This document shows, in pieces, positions 18,596 through 37,494 of a DNA stretch of 64,000 bases; position 1 is the stretch's first letter; each line of letters starts with the position of its first letter. Both the position numbers and the translations under genes were made by a program. This DNA is from Hirudo medicinalis (taxonomy: Eukaryota; Annelida; Clitellata; Hirudinida; Hirudinidae): the NCBI GenBank assembly GCA_011800805.1, contig MPNW01000119.1:36975-100974 (forward strand), read 5' to 3'. The notes beneath the pieces were generated by a model, which did no database searches, was not told where the DNA came from, and was given only the letters and a program-made list of their open reading frames with translations.

Positions 18596-20229
18596 TTCCT
18601 AATTTACACCGCCAGCAAAAACATATAATAACTCGTTATTTGAAAACAAATCAAGGTGTGCCTAATCGCTGTTGCAGCCCAAAAATAGAATCATGCAAAT
18701 ATTTTTAAATTTATATTTTTACCTCAGTTTGTTATCATGTCTAATCTGATGATTTCAACAGTTTGACTACTTTTTGGACTTCTAATTATTTCACTGCAAG
18801 ACGTCTTCTGGTAGTTTCAGAGTTCTCCTCTAAGCACTATTTAGATGTATTACACTATTTAACTGAAACAATGCTGTGACACGGGTATTATCGAAATATT
18901 CTTAATATCGAAAGAAAGTTTGTGGCCCGCCATTGTGACCAGAATGCAGAATTAAGACAGTTTAAACTCATAAACTATACTTTTCTTACAAACTAAAGAG
19001 TTGCGATCTTGCGGACCAACATCTCAAAAATCCCAAATATTGGTAATTCCCAAACAAAAAGACTGTTTTGAGTCTATATATTCTGGAATATATTGACCAA
19101 TAAATTAAAGTAAAATTCATTCACAAAATTCCATTAAAAAAAGAAATTCAACTAAAACGGAAAAATTCAAATGCATTTTATCATGTTTAAATAAATTAAG
19201 CAAGCATTGCCCTCTTGTCAGCTAAGAGCAATTTAATAAGCTACAAACAATTATTCTAAAATTGAAATTCTTTTAATGTACGAACCTCAGAATATAATAA
19301 ATAGCTATCACTTGACACATCTCATGAGAAAAATAAAACATATCCTTGTAGAATTACTATCAACTAGGCTTACAACCCAGCTGACAATCAGTCATGACAA
19401 TAATTTCCACCCTAAAAACATGCTTCCCATAACTATAATGAACATGATGATAATGATGATGATGATGATGATTGATGATGATGCATAATGCATAGTATAA
19501 TAAAACACACATAATTGTAAACAATAATTTTATGGGCAAAAGCAGATGAAGAAAAAACATAATTCAAATAGAAATGTCAAACAATCTACATTGAACAATG
19601 TCACATTGATATGATTGCTATTTAACAGTGCAAATGAGCTTCTACTTGCCCAAAAAAGAAAATTATGAAACTGCAGAGGCAAACAGGCCTGCATGCAATT
19701 GATGTGAAATGATGAATGCTCAGCACACGCAGCAGAAAATAAATTGTCATTCAAGAACGACGCCATCGACATGACAAAAGACGACCGACAACAGATATCT
19801 TGTTATCAACTAAAATAATTTAACAGTGCTACACAGTAGTTGCCATTGAGAGGAACCAAATTTTGAATTTTTGGACCACTGTAGTGTTCTCAATTCAAGT
19901 TAAGATTTTAGCAACAAACTTTAAAATACTGATTTCAATTCTTAAGATGGAAACATGCCTAAGCTAAAAGACCAGAGAGAAACGAGTCATGATGAAACGA
20001 TGAAAATCAAAACAAAGAATAAACAACTCATTGATGACATAGCTGGATATCTGAGAAAGGGGAGGCATAAAAATAATAAGACTAGGATGAGCGGCTTTAT
20101 GAGGTCATTGAGTTAATCTAAGGTCATCTGATGCACTGAAAGTGTGTGAGATTGGACATATATTAAACAAAAACTTAACAACCAAACCAAAACAAAATAA
20201 CCATTTGATTAAGACATATCACAGCCATT
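18596..20229. other. COG7 upstream region / RSK downstream region
   Basis: About 1.6 kb with no supported gene. Contains a (GAT)n run near 19445-19485 and otherwise AT-rich unique-looking sequence. The COG7 promoter should be near 18600-18900 and the RSK 3' UTR just below 20230. Confidence 0.5.
19445..19485 (+). repeat. (GAT)n microsatellite
   Basis: TGATGATGATGATG-type run, partly interrupted; source of a spurious Met/His-rich ORF on both strands. Confidence 0.85.
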
Positions 20230-27120
<6,891 letters not shown>

Positions 27121-28830
27121 CGTTGGAGTTTGAAGCGGAATTTTAGATGTGTACTATGTACGCCGGCCTTAAGAAGTATTTACAAAACAATTTCAGACGA
27201 TATTTACTAGAGAGGGATGCTCAAGTAACAAGTAAACTTTTAAAAATAATTAATTTAATTTATATACTTAATTTTTTAACGTTTGTTTGTTATATATTTT
27301 TATTTATCGTAATATTATTAATTCATGAATTTGTTAACTTCCTTATAATTGAATTTCCATTCAAATTTAATTTACCTAGATGCAGTAAAGGCATTCACTA
27401 AATATATTAAACAACGTTTCATTTATTTCTGTAAACAGAAATTTTGATTATTTTACTATTATTATTTTATAGCATGAAGCTGAAAGTTTTCGGAGAACTG
27501 CTCATATTCTTACAACAGCTTTAGTTTTCGCCAGTATTAGTGGGAGCATTACTTAGCTTATAATTGGTTTAATATAAAGGAAAGTTAATTATTTGGTCAA
27601 ATTCGATATAATCCAACGACACAATGACCAAAGAATGGTTTCCAATTAACATCTTAAAAAAGAAGTCGCAAGAGAAATAGGCTAGAGCTATTTAAATATC
27701 CCACCTTCTGTGCAACCACAGTTCATTGACTATAGAATTATTATATTAGTTAAGCGATACAACAGTATCTTTTTTGAAAATCAGAAGTATTGATGATTGG
27801 GTTTCTCTAAATGTAAAATGAAAATGTTAATATTAACATTTAACCTACCAATGGATAATTTAAAAAACGTTTATCTTTTGCTATAGTTTCCGAGCAATTC
27901 CGAGTTAATAAATCTATTTACATTATAATCCCACCCAATCCAAAAAAGGAGTGGTTTATCATACAGATATTAGTCTACTTAAACCACTATAAATTAATGT
28001 TGTGTTATGTAACCCAATACTTGAAGATTTAATTAATTCTAATACTAGATCTCGGTTCTTCCCAATGTACTGTAGGAATTTTAATTAGTTTATGACAAAC
28101 AAACTGATAGTTGAAGATATGTGACAGGAAGTAGATTTCACACAGAGATTTATGCAAAACTTTGTCACTGGGAGTTTTAACCAAGATCCGGGTTGCAACC
28201 AGAGCCGCCGACAGAAGTTTCAGGCACCTACGTTATGTAAATTTAGTAATGGAAAAGCAAAAAATGGTCATGAATGTAATATTTTAAAACCCGGGTGGGC
28301 CCTTAGGCACTTATTCCGCTCCCTCTCTGGATGCCCTTGGTGTATCTCTCTATCTGGCTTCTGACTTGACCACAGACATCACCTGGTGACTTTTTTCGCT
28401 CTTCCAAGGCCAGATTTAACTACTTATAAGTAAATGGATTTTCTGACTGCTTGGAAATTCGTCTCCATAGCGGATGTGGGATTGCAGCTAATGGGGACGT
28501 CCTCAACACTTCGGGGTGAACATCCCCTTTACGGTGGGGGAAGGGGTAAATAAATCGATTGCATTTCTTTTTAGAAATCCCCAATTTCCTGCTTTTTAAT
28601 GCCCACATGATGGTCTCCATGGCTAAGAACATGAAAAAGGTCTATATTTCTAGTGCCAAACCGCATTTATCGTTAATTGGGTATTTTTAACATAAATACA
28701 AACATTTGATATATTTTGACGTGTTCATATGTAGTGCCATCTTTTTGCGAGTTGGGTGTTGGCATCGGCAGCTGCACTTGCTTCGCTCTTTGTTCTGCCC
28801 TGTTGCTGCTTTCGTGCGATCACTTTTTCC
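27121..28830. other. Divergent promoter region between RSK and the CA-like gene
   Basis: About 1.7 kb separates two divergently transcribed genes. AT-rich, with no supported gene. About 28196-28320 resembles the terminal part of the hAT-like MITE at 31264 (CAGAGCCGCCGACAGAAG...). A slightly GC-richer stretch at 28750-28830 just upstream of the CA-like start may be its promoter. Confidence 0.45.
28196..28320 (+). repeat. Fragment of the hAT-like MITE family
   Basis: Starts CAGAGCCGCCGACAGAAG and matches the left end of the element at 31264-31638. The other end is not recognised. Confidence 0.5.
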
Positions 28831-30742
28831 ATGGATTTATGTAATTTATCATATGTGCAGTTACAAAAGTTCTTTGTATTTTTAAACATCATCGTGAGAG
28901 GTATGCTTCAATGTTACTAAATTCCCTGTTATTTTAAGCCTGTTTTTTTTAACTGTAGCGTCATCATGGAATTACATTGCAAACAGCGAAAATGGTTTGT
29001 ATTTATATATTAGATTGGTTTGTAATAATAATTTTTAAAAATAACTGCTATTAAATGAGTTCTCATTGCACATTTGTTAGGCCCATCCAAATGGGGAATT
29101 AAATATCCAACTTGCATGGGCATCAAACAGTCTCCAATTGACATAAAAAAGGAACATTTGAAGTTTAGCACAAGGATGCTTGCCTTTGAACTTCCAGGAT
29201 ATGAAACGATTCCCAAAGGTGCCCATTGGGAACTACATAACACTGGCCATTTGGGTTGGTTTTCCAAGGCCATATCGAACTAACTTCTTCATTATAAACA
29301 TTTAGAAGTTTTCTGGTTGCTCCCCCTCCAGTAGGGGCTTTTTGGGGTGTCCTAACTATAAGTGCTGTAACTAATTTTTACTGCATTTATTATCTTTTTG
29401 TGATGCCAAATGTTATTTCTAGTTCAGATTAGATTAAATGGTGAATACAAGATGCAAGAAGGAGGTTTACCTGGACAATATAAAGCTATGCAAATGGACT
29501 TTCACTGGGGACTGGACGAAAAGAATGGTTCAGAGCATATAATAAATGGAACCAGATTTCCAATGGAGGTTACTTGTTAAATTAAATTGGTAAAGTGATC
29601 ATAATAATTATAATAATATTAATAATAACAAAAACTGGAATATCTTACAAAAAAGAGTAATGATATTATTAAATTTAAAATGCCTTTGCAGCTACAGATA
29701 ATTCATTACAATCTCAAATATGGTTCCTTTGATGAAGCATTGTTCCATGAAGATGGTCTTGCAGCATTTGCATTTCTTTTTAAGGTTAAACATTTTGAGA
29801 TAAAATTACTCTTACTTTCATATTTTATAATTGATTCTTCAAGATGGTCTTGCAGCATTTGCATTTCTTTTTAAGGTTACACATTTTGAGATAAAATTAC
29901 TCTTACTTTCATATTTTATAATTGATTCTTCAATGAGTGAGAGATCAAGTAAACAAGGCTCTTGTTGACTGCAGGTAAAGGAAAATGACAACCCAATTTT
30001 CACTCAGATAATCAAGAACTTGCCTAACATAAAACACAAAGGTTGAAGGTATTAACTTTGGCATGCCTTTAATGCAATCCTCACAAGGGTTTTATTGAAG
30101 GTCAATTTGTGACCCTGCGGCCTGTACCTCTGTTGTCAATGTTGCCAATAAATCTGAATGATTATTATCGTTATGAGGGCAGTCTCACACAGCCTCCATG
30201 TAGTGAAATTGTGACTTGGACTGTTTTTACTGAATTTATTGAGATATCACACAGTCAGGTGATTGCATTGAAATTGTCTGATTCATATATGCACACACAT
30301 AATATGCACAGCATTCAAATAAATATTTGTATATGCATTTATCAGCTGGCTCAGTTCCAGAGATCAGTTATGAGAAATCCACCTGGTAAAGATGAGGTTG
30401 ATGAAGCCATGAAAGAAAATTCAAGGCCAGTGCAACAACATAATGACAGAACAATCTACAGGTATAATTAATTGTGATATATTTCAGATATATCTGTATT
30501 TAAGTCATGTTTAAAAAGAGCAAAATAAAAAACTGTAAATGTTTTTTTTAAACATGAGCAGCAGCATGATAAGTGATGCCACACTGTGGACTGCTCCTCT
30601 TTCCCCTATTAGTATCACTCTGGCAGTATTTTTTGGATTTGTGCTTCTCTTCCTGATATTGGGCAGACAGCAGAAATTGGAAATGGAGATGGAACCAACC
30701 GTAGAAAGAATGCCCCAGCAACTTAATCACCACTTGGATTAA
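28831..30742 (+). CDS. Membrane carbonic-anhydrase-like protein, predicted inactive
   Basis: Alpha-carbonic anhydrase fold of the CA12/CA14 type. Exons: 28831-28900, 28959-28994, 29081-29254, 29423-29568, 29692-29784, 29975-30041, 30101-30258, 30346-30461, 30562-30742; 346 residues. Residues 1-25 form a plausible signal peptide (hydrophobic FFVFLNIIV). Family motifs follow: GPSKWG, QSPIDI, NTGH, GSEH, SLTQPPCSE and RPVQ. A single membrane span lies at about 303-321, with a short cytoplasmic tail. Of the three zinc ligands (His94, His96, His119 in human CA2), only the second is present (His121). The first is Asp119 (in QMDFHWG) and the third is Gln144 (in ELQIIHYN). Without them the protein should not hold catalytic zinc, as in CA-related proteins VIII, X and XI. 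All frames are open, so it looks like a working gene for a non-enzymatic extracellular domain rather than a pseudogene. The start exon is inferred from phase and the signal peptide. Confidence 0.9.
29750..29931 (+). repeat. 91-bp tandem duplication covering an exon end
   Basis: 29750-29840 and 29841-29931 are identical except for one base (gttaaac versus gttacac). Each unit holds the last 35 bp of CA-like exon 5, its donor and the first intron bases. The second copy is a partial exon with a donor but without the upstream exon part. Confidence 0.95.
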
Positions 30743-31263
30743 CATTTCCTAAAAACTTTTCATTTTCTGCCATTTCTTACCACCATCCTAATCTAGTCAT
30801 TTTAGTTATAAACACTACCTAATGTTTGTAAGCTGTCTTTGTGCTGGCTCAATTTATTGCTTTCATATATTATCCGAATGTTGTTAGCTTCATAATGTTT
30901 TTATTTTGTTCTTTAGCTCCACAAATTGCACACTTCTCATTAATGAACACATTAATGTTAATGTTCATAACATTCAAACAGGAAGATTTGAAGAGGCATT
31001 GACTTAATGAGCAAATATGGCTGTTAAAGAGTGGGTATATTTCTCTTCAACAAAAATGTGCAAATGTCTTTACCACAGAACATTTCCCAACACTGTTAAG
31101 ATGATTAGCTTTCTGAGAATCATTGCAAGGAAAGATGGAAGTTGAGGAATATGTCAATGACTTTTGTCTATAACATGTGCTTCACTCTCGATGTTGGGGA
31201 TGTTAAAAGGTTTTGGAAGCTCAAATATTAATAATGTATCTGGTTGGATTTTGTTCTCCCACT

Positions 31264-31638
31264 CAGTGCCACCGACAGAAATTTCGGGCACCTAGGCACA
31301 GCAGCCACGGGTCCCTAAAGTATCTATTTTTATGAAAAAAGTTTTAAAAACAAGCCTTACAAATTGTAGTAATTTAAGCTCATATATGGTTGATATCGAT
31401 ACTATTTTATAAAAAATGTCTTCTTTAAATTAATGGAAAAATGAGAGTATAATAACAAAAATATTTCTGAGCTTATCACCAGCAATTTTTCTCTAATATT
31501 GCGGTTGACTAGCTTTGGCAGTAATTTTATTATACAGACATAAATTATAAACTTTGCACAATTGATTGTAATATTTTATGATCGGGATGGACCCTAAAAA
31601 GTTGCCGAGCACTGCCCCCCCACATCTCGGCGGCCCTG
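31264..31638. mobile_element. Candidate hAT-like MITE (375 bp)
   Basis: Ends CAGTGCCACCGA (left) and TCGGCGGCCCTG (right); the right end reversed is CAGGGCCGCCGA, so the termini form a short imperfect inverted repeat of the CAGNG type usual for hAT elements. The interior is AT-rich and non-coding. Flanks (ctcccact / ctcctatg) match only partly as an 8-bp target duplication. Related sequences occur at 28196 (+) and 32640-32735 (-). Confidence 0.6.
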
Positions 31639-31717
31639 CTCCTATGCTACAAATAGATGCAAACATCACCTAAAATGGCGTCATTTATCTTGGGCCTTCT
31701 TACTTCTCAGAGATCGT

Positions 31718-31805
31718 CAAATAATAATGATGATGATGATGACGACGACGGTTACGATGATGATGATGACAGTGATAATAGTGATGATGACGATGATGAT
31801 AATAA
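31718..31805 (+). repeat. (GAT/GAC)n compound microsatellite
   Basis: Long interrupted GATGATGACGACG run. Confidence 0.9.
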
Positions 31806-31850
31806 TAGTTAGTTTGTAATGCGCCATATTCATAGCGTCAGAGGCGCCTT
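31806..31850 (-). repeat. SINE tail fragment
   Basis: Reverse complement reads GGCGCCTCTGACGCTATGAATATGGCGC, matching the last module of the SINE at 34182-34344. Confidence 0.6.
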
Positions 31851-32639
31851 GTGTCTTCGCTGTTCTAGCTTCATGATGAGATGAAGAGATGGGTCTTCAG
31901 GTGACAGCTCCAGGGATGGTCGAGTTGTTACGATGGGATGTAATGCGTTCCAAACAGCAGGAGAGGCATATGCGAAGCCTCTGTTGACGAGGGATGACTT
32001 ATTTGCTTTTGCCTGTAGGCTTAAATTTACGAAGCTTCATTTTCTTCTCTTCCGTGAGTCCAATTTCATCGATCTCATTACGTCGCTCATTTCGTTAGGA
32101 AAAAAGATGGAAATTCAAATTATTGAACAAGGCGACGGTTCCACTATAACTGTCATTGTAAAATTGAATCTCAAAATTCTCGAAAGATTCCAAAACCTAA
32201 GGTAAGATACTTAGTCAGTGAATCATTATTAAAGTTATATTTCAAATAATGAAGAACTCAAAAAACTCTAAAATTAACGCAACCATATAAAAAAGGCAGT
32301 TCGAGGTTAAAAAAAAAAAAGAGAGAGATCAGAAAAGGTTTTTCGGAATGCCAACAAGTCGGAGACGTCATTTTGATGGAGTGCCCCCTTCATTTCCAAT
32401 GCAGAAGCATGAGACAATAACATCCAAAGAAAGGTGTTTATAAACCAATATGGTAAGATTTTTTGAGGATTGGGCGGAGGTATAACCCCTTGGAAGCAGT
32501 TGAAATTGTCCTATTTTTTGTGACGCAGTATGACGATTATGTAAGATCATCACCTAATTTTCGCATTAATTTAACGAAAGCAATTCTTTAAAATACTATC
32601 GTTATCAAATATGAGCTTATATTATTACGATTTTGTATG

Positions 32640-32735
32640 ACGACTTGATTTTTTAAAAGTTTTCATAAAAGATAAAAATAGTTTAAGGGCCATGGCCGAT
32701 TAGGGGCCCGAATTTCTGTTGGCGGCCCAGCTGAC
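32640..32735 (-). repeat. Inverted fragment of the hAT-like MITE family
   Basis: Reverse complement (GGGCCGCCAACAGAAATTCGGGC... CTATTTTTAT...) aligns along about 90 bp with the left end of the element at 31264. Confidence 0.65.
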
Positions 32736-33302
32736 CTTCATTTTAGGCTACAGACATTTTGGGTTACAACGGCAAATTGACATCGATTCTGACCAAACCA
32801 AGCTTAAATTAGATATTTCTAATGATGCAACATTATAATATCGTCGGTCATTTAAATTGAAATATTTACGACAAAAGCTCTTGCAAAGAGCTGTGATACT
32901 CTTTTATAAACTTTAAAGATATTTTTTTTACAATTTAATTTCTCAAATATATAATCCCTTCAAAATCTGATGTTTGTCATCTTTATTATGCTTCATTTAA
33001 CGTTTGCTTGCTTATTCTCTACAGTGACAAGCATGCAGTTGTACAATCAAGTAGGATAATTAGTTTATTAATTTTCACTTAATAAATTTCATGGTATTTT
33101 ATTGAATATTAATTATATAATTTCGTCGCAAATTAATATGGACAAACTTCTTCAGAATTATTAGCTATTAGCTATTATCCCCCACATTGGTTAATTTTGC
33201 ATAACTTTTAATACTAGTCGCAATATGATTATTTAAAGAGTACGAGTTGAGTTGGGATTCTGTCTCTTTATGCGTATTTGTTTTGCTAATCGTTAGACAA
33301 AG

Positions 33303-36300
33303 ATGAATGTGGGGAACAATGCTAGCGATACGGATTCAAACCTACTTTTTATAAATTTCAATCAGGATTGCACGTAAGTTTTATTTTTTATTTAACTCAG
33401 AAATTCATTTTGTCTTTCACATCGGATTGTTTTTATTGAACTAACAAGTTATGCCTTGTACCTCGGCAGGTACAGGTACAGAATTTCTTGCATTAAATAT
33501 TTATTAAAATCTCTGACAATGCGAAATTGTTAGTTGGTAAAGTAAAATTACACTTTTATTTCTAGAGCACTTACTGTAGGTACAAAATCAGGATATAAAT
33601 TTTATTCCCTAACTTCTATTGACAACTTTGAGCCATTATACGAGAATGGTAAGTGATTTATTTTCAGATTTGATGGTTAACCAATTATATTGATGAGAGG
33701 TCAGTTTATTAGCTTCAGTATTTATGATCGTAAATAACATATCATTGCTCAGAGACTAAAGACATCTGCATCGTTGATCGGCTATTCTCTAGTAGCCTTG
33801 CTGCAATCGTCAGTCTTTCATCACCTAGAAAACTCAAAGTTTGTCATTTCAAAAGAGGATCTGAAATATGTAATTATAGCTACTCTAATACAATTCTGGC
33901 TGTTAAGCTGAATCGAGTGGTGAGTTTAATGTTGCTCATTTATTTGGATTCATTTTGATGTACCTTTGATGAGTTTCCATTATGTTATTACTAGCTTAAA
34001 TCACAGCATGCCAAATATCCTTACTTTTATTTATTTATTATAATTATTCTAGTCATTATATTCAACCACTCTTTGAAACATTAACATTTTTTTTACCTCT
34101 GTCAAGGGAATTGCCTATATACTCAAATGATTGCATTGAACCATTAAATTTTGATTTTGATAGTGATTACTACTTAATCTAATGGGTTACATTCCTGCAT
34201 ACGGCGGTAATGGCAACAGTCGTAATGTGTCGTGTTCGAAACCCAGCCTGAACTGCCGCAAGCGCCCTTGGGAAGGAGCACTATATAAATGGTTGACGAG
34301 AAGCGCCTCTGACGCTATGCATATGGAGCTATATAAATGAAGTACATTTTAATCTAAGCCTTATAATTGTGAAGGGGAAAATATTTTTTTTATCGGGAAA
34401 AATGGGCTGGCTGCAGGCTTGCAAATCACTATCGACTACTATCCAAATGGAGTGAATAAAAGCCTGTGGCCGAGACCTGAAAATTTCTATATCCTGACTG
34501 CCACTACAAAGAAAACTTAATCTAAACCTTATGATTGTGAAGAGGGAATGCCAAAATATTTTTCCATATTTTATTGCAAAATTGTGATTGTAATTGTAGT
34601 TTATTGCTATAGCACCATATGCCTAGCATCAGAGGTACTATTTTTCATTAACCATTTATATAGTGCTCTCCCAAGGCACTTGTGGCAGTGCAAGCTTGGT
34701 TTTGAACATGACAATACGACTGTTGCCATTACCTCCATGTGCATTATTTTGTACATTGATATTTTACGAGTCATCTTGAAGAGTAATATTGACAGAATTA
34801 GTGACTAATTTTAAAGAGCTTTTGAGAGGTATTACCACTAAAAATTTGTCTTCATTAGACTCTTTATTTTAACTGAGAGCTGTATTTCATGTCACAATTT
34901 AATTTTAAAATTAATCGTTCAAATCACAATATTTACCAATCCAGCGACTGATTGTGTGTTTGGAAGACAGCATCCACATTCACAACATCAGGGACATGAA
35001 GTTGTTGCACACCATAAGAGAGATCCCTACAAATCTTCGAGGAGTGTGTGCACTGTCGACCAGTAATGACAACAGTTATTTGGCATATCCGGCCAACAAC
35101 AATGTCGGTGAAGTTCAAATCTTTGATGCCATACATCTGGTAAGATGTTTTTGTTTGTATATGTATTTACTGTGATTTCTACTAGGTTTGACATCCAAAG
35201 TTAGATTTTTATGAAACCTATGTAGATGTATATTCTTTCAAATTATCTTATAATTAACGAGGAATTGTTAATTATTACAAAGCACTTAGCATTAATTATG
35301 CTTTTAGAACTGTAATTTTGAAAAATAATTGTTTGACTTGTTTCAGAGTGTTGTTGTAGTCATTCATGCTCATCACAATCCTTTGGTCGCCATGGCATTT
35401 AATCCTCCAGCAAATAAGATTGTGACAGCTTCTGAAAAGGTTGGCATGAAAAATTACAGAATGTTCAGACATTCATTCATACCAAATTTGTTTATCAAAA
35501 TCCACTTCTTTTTTTTCTCAAAGTGCTGTAAAGTTTTATGGCCCATGACATTGTTGTGAGGATGATCTGTGATTTTAATTATTTCTTTAAGTTTAACCAC
35601 AGTTTAATTAAGGAAAAAAAGTGGCAAATTAGATATATCAATTCTCTTGAGGGCACGTTGTATTTTGGACTGCTTGATTTAGGGAACAGTCATCCGAGTG
35701 TTTTCAGTTCCAGAAGGACAAAAGCTATTTGAATTCAGAAGGGGAATGAAGAGGTAAGATTACTATTAAAAATTATGCTTCTTTCTGGGAAAATTATGCA
35801 ATTGGCATGTAGGTTAGCTCAGAGAATTGCTTTCCTACATGTGGATGCAAATGAAAATGATGTCCTTGTGCATCATCTTTGCATCCAAGCATTATCAGAG
35901 TATGCATTATATAAACAGTTGGTTGATTGTGGTATCTTCATGTCCATGAGGCATCCAAAATGCAATACATAAATGTCATCATTCAAGGCATGTACTGAAT
36001 TTGCAAAATTCACTTTTCATCGATTCAGGTGTGCAAGTATTTACTCTCTATCATTTAGTCAGGATTCAAATTTCCTATGCTGCTCCAGTAACACAGAGAC
36101 AATACATGTCTTCAAACTTGAAGCTCCTCAAGAAAAGTTGATGTTGCTTGCTATTGAATTTCTTGTTCATTGTAACAAAATACTTTGCTGATATTCCAGA
36201 CCAGAAGAACAAGCTCAAGGTTGGATGGGATACTTGAGTGATGCCATAAAGACATCCGCCAACTATCTGCCAAGTCAAGTCTCAGACATGTGGATGCAAG

Positions 36301-37494
36301 GCAGAGCGTTTGCAATCGCTCGATTGCCCCAATGCGGTCTGAGGAATGTTAGCGCACTGACTTGGTTAGCTGACATTATCTGTATTTAAACATTATTTCA
36401 CGTTCCTTTGCTTCAACTTTCTTCTCAGCATTCAAAGAGTACCACTCATACTTGCTGCTTGTGAGGATGGCTATTTGTACATCTTTAACTTCAACACCTC
36501 TGAAGGTGGAGAATGCTCGCTTTTAAAAAGACACAGGTGTGTGAAACTTCAATATTATTAGTGTTCTGATTATTTGCTGGATAGATCATGCCAGCTAGAT
36601 CTTTCAATTGTTTGATTTTAGTTGACTTTAATTTGAGTCATAACTTTAAAGCTAAACGCATGTCTTTTCCAATAACTTAAATGTTTATAAGTTGAAGTGT
36701 AGAGTTAACTTATTGAATATGCTAATGGTTGATGGGAGGTATGTTATTCAACTGTTGAACGTTATAAAATATTTTGCAATTGTAGAATATAAAATTTATA
36801 ACCCACAATCTCATTAGATATTGATGCTTTGTTTCCGCATCTTTGAAGTATGACAAAATGAATGTTATTATCGTCATTATTTGTAAATAAAGTTTAACAA
36901 AAAATTTTTAAATAAAATTTGTAATAAATTATAAAGTTATTTGTTGGTTAATTGCTTTTGTGACAAATAGATCTCCCAATTGCTTGACAATTTATTTTGA
37001 AGTGACAAAAACTTTTATAAGATTTGAGTTATTTTGGTCAGGTCACTTGAATTCTGTTATAAAAGACATTCTTTAATTGTTTTAGATTTGACGGAGTCAT
37101 CGACATAAGTAGCCATCCAAAAGAAACGATGTATGCAACAGCTCTGAACTCAACAACTAAGGGTGAGTTTGTTTCCTTCTCAATAGAAGTGATTTAAATA
37201 GATAATGTGCAAAAAGCATTGTGTGAACCTTAGGTGTCAATAACCTTGCTGACCATACCAACATTTTTTTTAAAGTTTTGAAAACTACAATTGACAATTC
37301 AAATGATCATTCAGTATCTTCCTATACACTTTCAGCAAATTAAATCACATTAGTGCTATGAAGCAGCATTATAAGTAATAAAACTTTGCATCTTCACAGC
37401 TGAGGCATCCAGTGCAGCCATGTTGACAGAGAATGTTTCTGCATTGAACCTGGATTATGACGAAGAGTTTCCTCCCGTAATGCATAAAGCTTAA
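33303..37494 (+). CDS. WIPI2: WIPI2-type PI3P-binding WD-repeat protein (Atg18 family)
   Basis: Seven-bladed PROPPIN that binds PI3P on the forming autophagosome and recruits ATG16L1 in vertebrates. Exons: 33303-33373, 33566-33648, 33753-33919, 34945-35139, 35347-35439, 35683-35753, 36029-36136, 36200-36364, 36429-36536, 37086-37162, 37400-37494; 410 residues. The start ([20 protein letters not shown]) fits the family N-terminus and lies in an open exon. Landmarks: CHFKKG-like [35 protein letters not shown], the phosphoinositide motif FRRG in FEFRRGMKR (exon 6) and [13 protein letters not shown]. The C-terminus ([10 protein letters not shown]) is shorter than in human WIPI2. It resembles WIPI2 more than WIPI3/4, but WIPI1/2 are vertebrate duplicates, so read it as WIPI1/2. 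Introns 3 and 6 hold SINE copies. Confidence 0.95.
34182..34344 (+). repeat. tRNA-derived SINE copy (WIPI2 intron)
   Basis: Lacks the first bases of the A-box half but keeps GGGTTACATTCCTGCATACG, the GTGTTCGAAACCC B box and both ...CTATATAAAT modules (ending near 34341). Confidence 0.85.
34613..34742 (-). repeat. SINE copy in reverse orientation (same WIPI2 intron)
   Basis: Plus strand carries AACCATTTATATAGTGCTC...GCAAGCTTGGTTTTGAACATG...GACTGTTGCC, the reverse complement of the SINE body and B-box region. Confidence 0.8.
35809..35972 (+). repeat. Degenerate SINE copy (WIPI2 intron)
   Basis: GGTTAGCTCAGAGAATTGC A-box segment followed by a diverged body with TATATAAACAG. Confidence 0.55.

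Larger units (their letters stand above)
30743..33302. other. Repeat-rich spacer between the CA-like gene and WIPI2
   Basis: 2.5 kb with no supported gene. It holds CA-like 3' UTR, a hAT-like MITE (31264-31638), a (GAT/GAC)n run (about 31720-31800), a SINE-tail-bearing repeat (31806-31850 and possibly further) and a second, inverted MITE fragment (32640-32735). A 90-codon open stretch at 31933-32205 looks repeat-derived. Confidence 0.6.

Noticed and set aside
19276..19560. ORFs on both strands around 19.4 kb
   Set aside because: Created by the (GAT)n microsatellite (Met/Asp and His runs).
27147..27401. 84-codon ORF on the plus strand beside the RSK start
   Set aside because: Ile/Leu/Phe-rich product of AT-rich promoter DNA with no family features; lies in the RSK upstream region.
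29010..29273. 87-codon minus-strand ORF
   Set aside because: Antisense shadow of CA-like exon 3, whose plus-strand reading is clearly the conserved one.
31933..32205. 90-codon ORF (MGCNAFQTAGEAYAKPL...)
   Set aside because: Follows directly on a SINE tail and microsatellite and looks like translated repeat sequence; no supported gene structure. Copy number in the genome would settle it.
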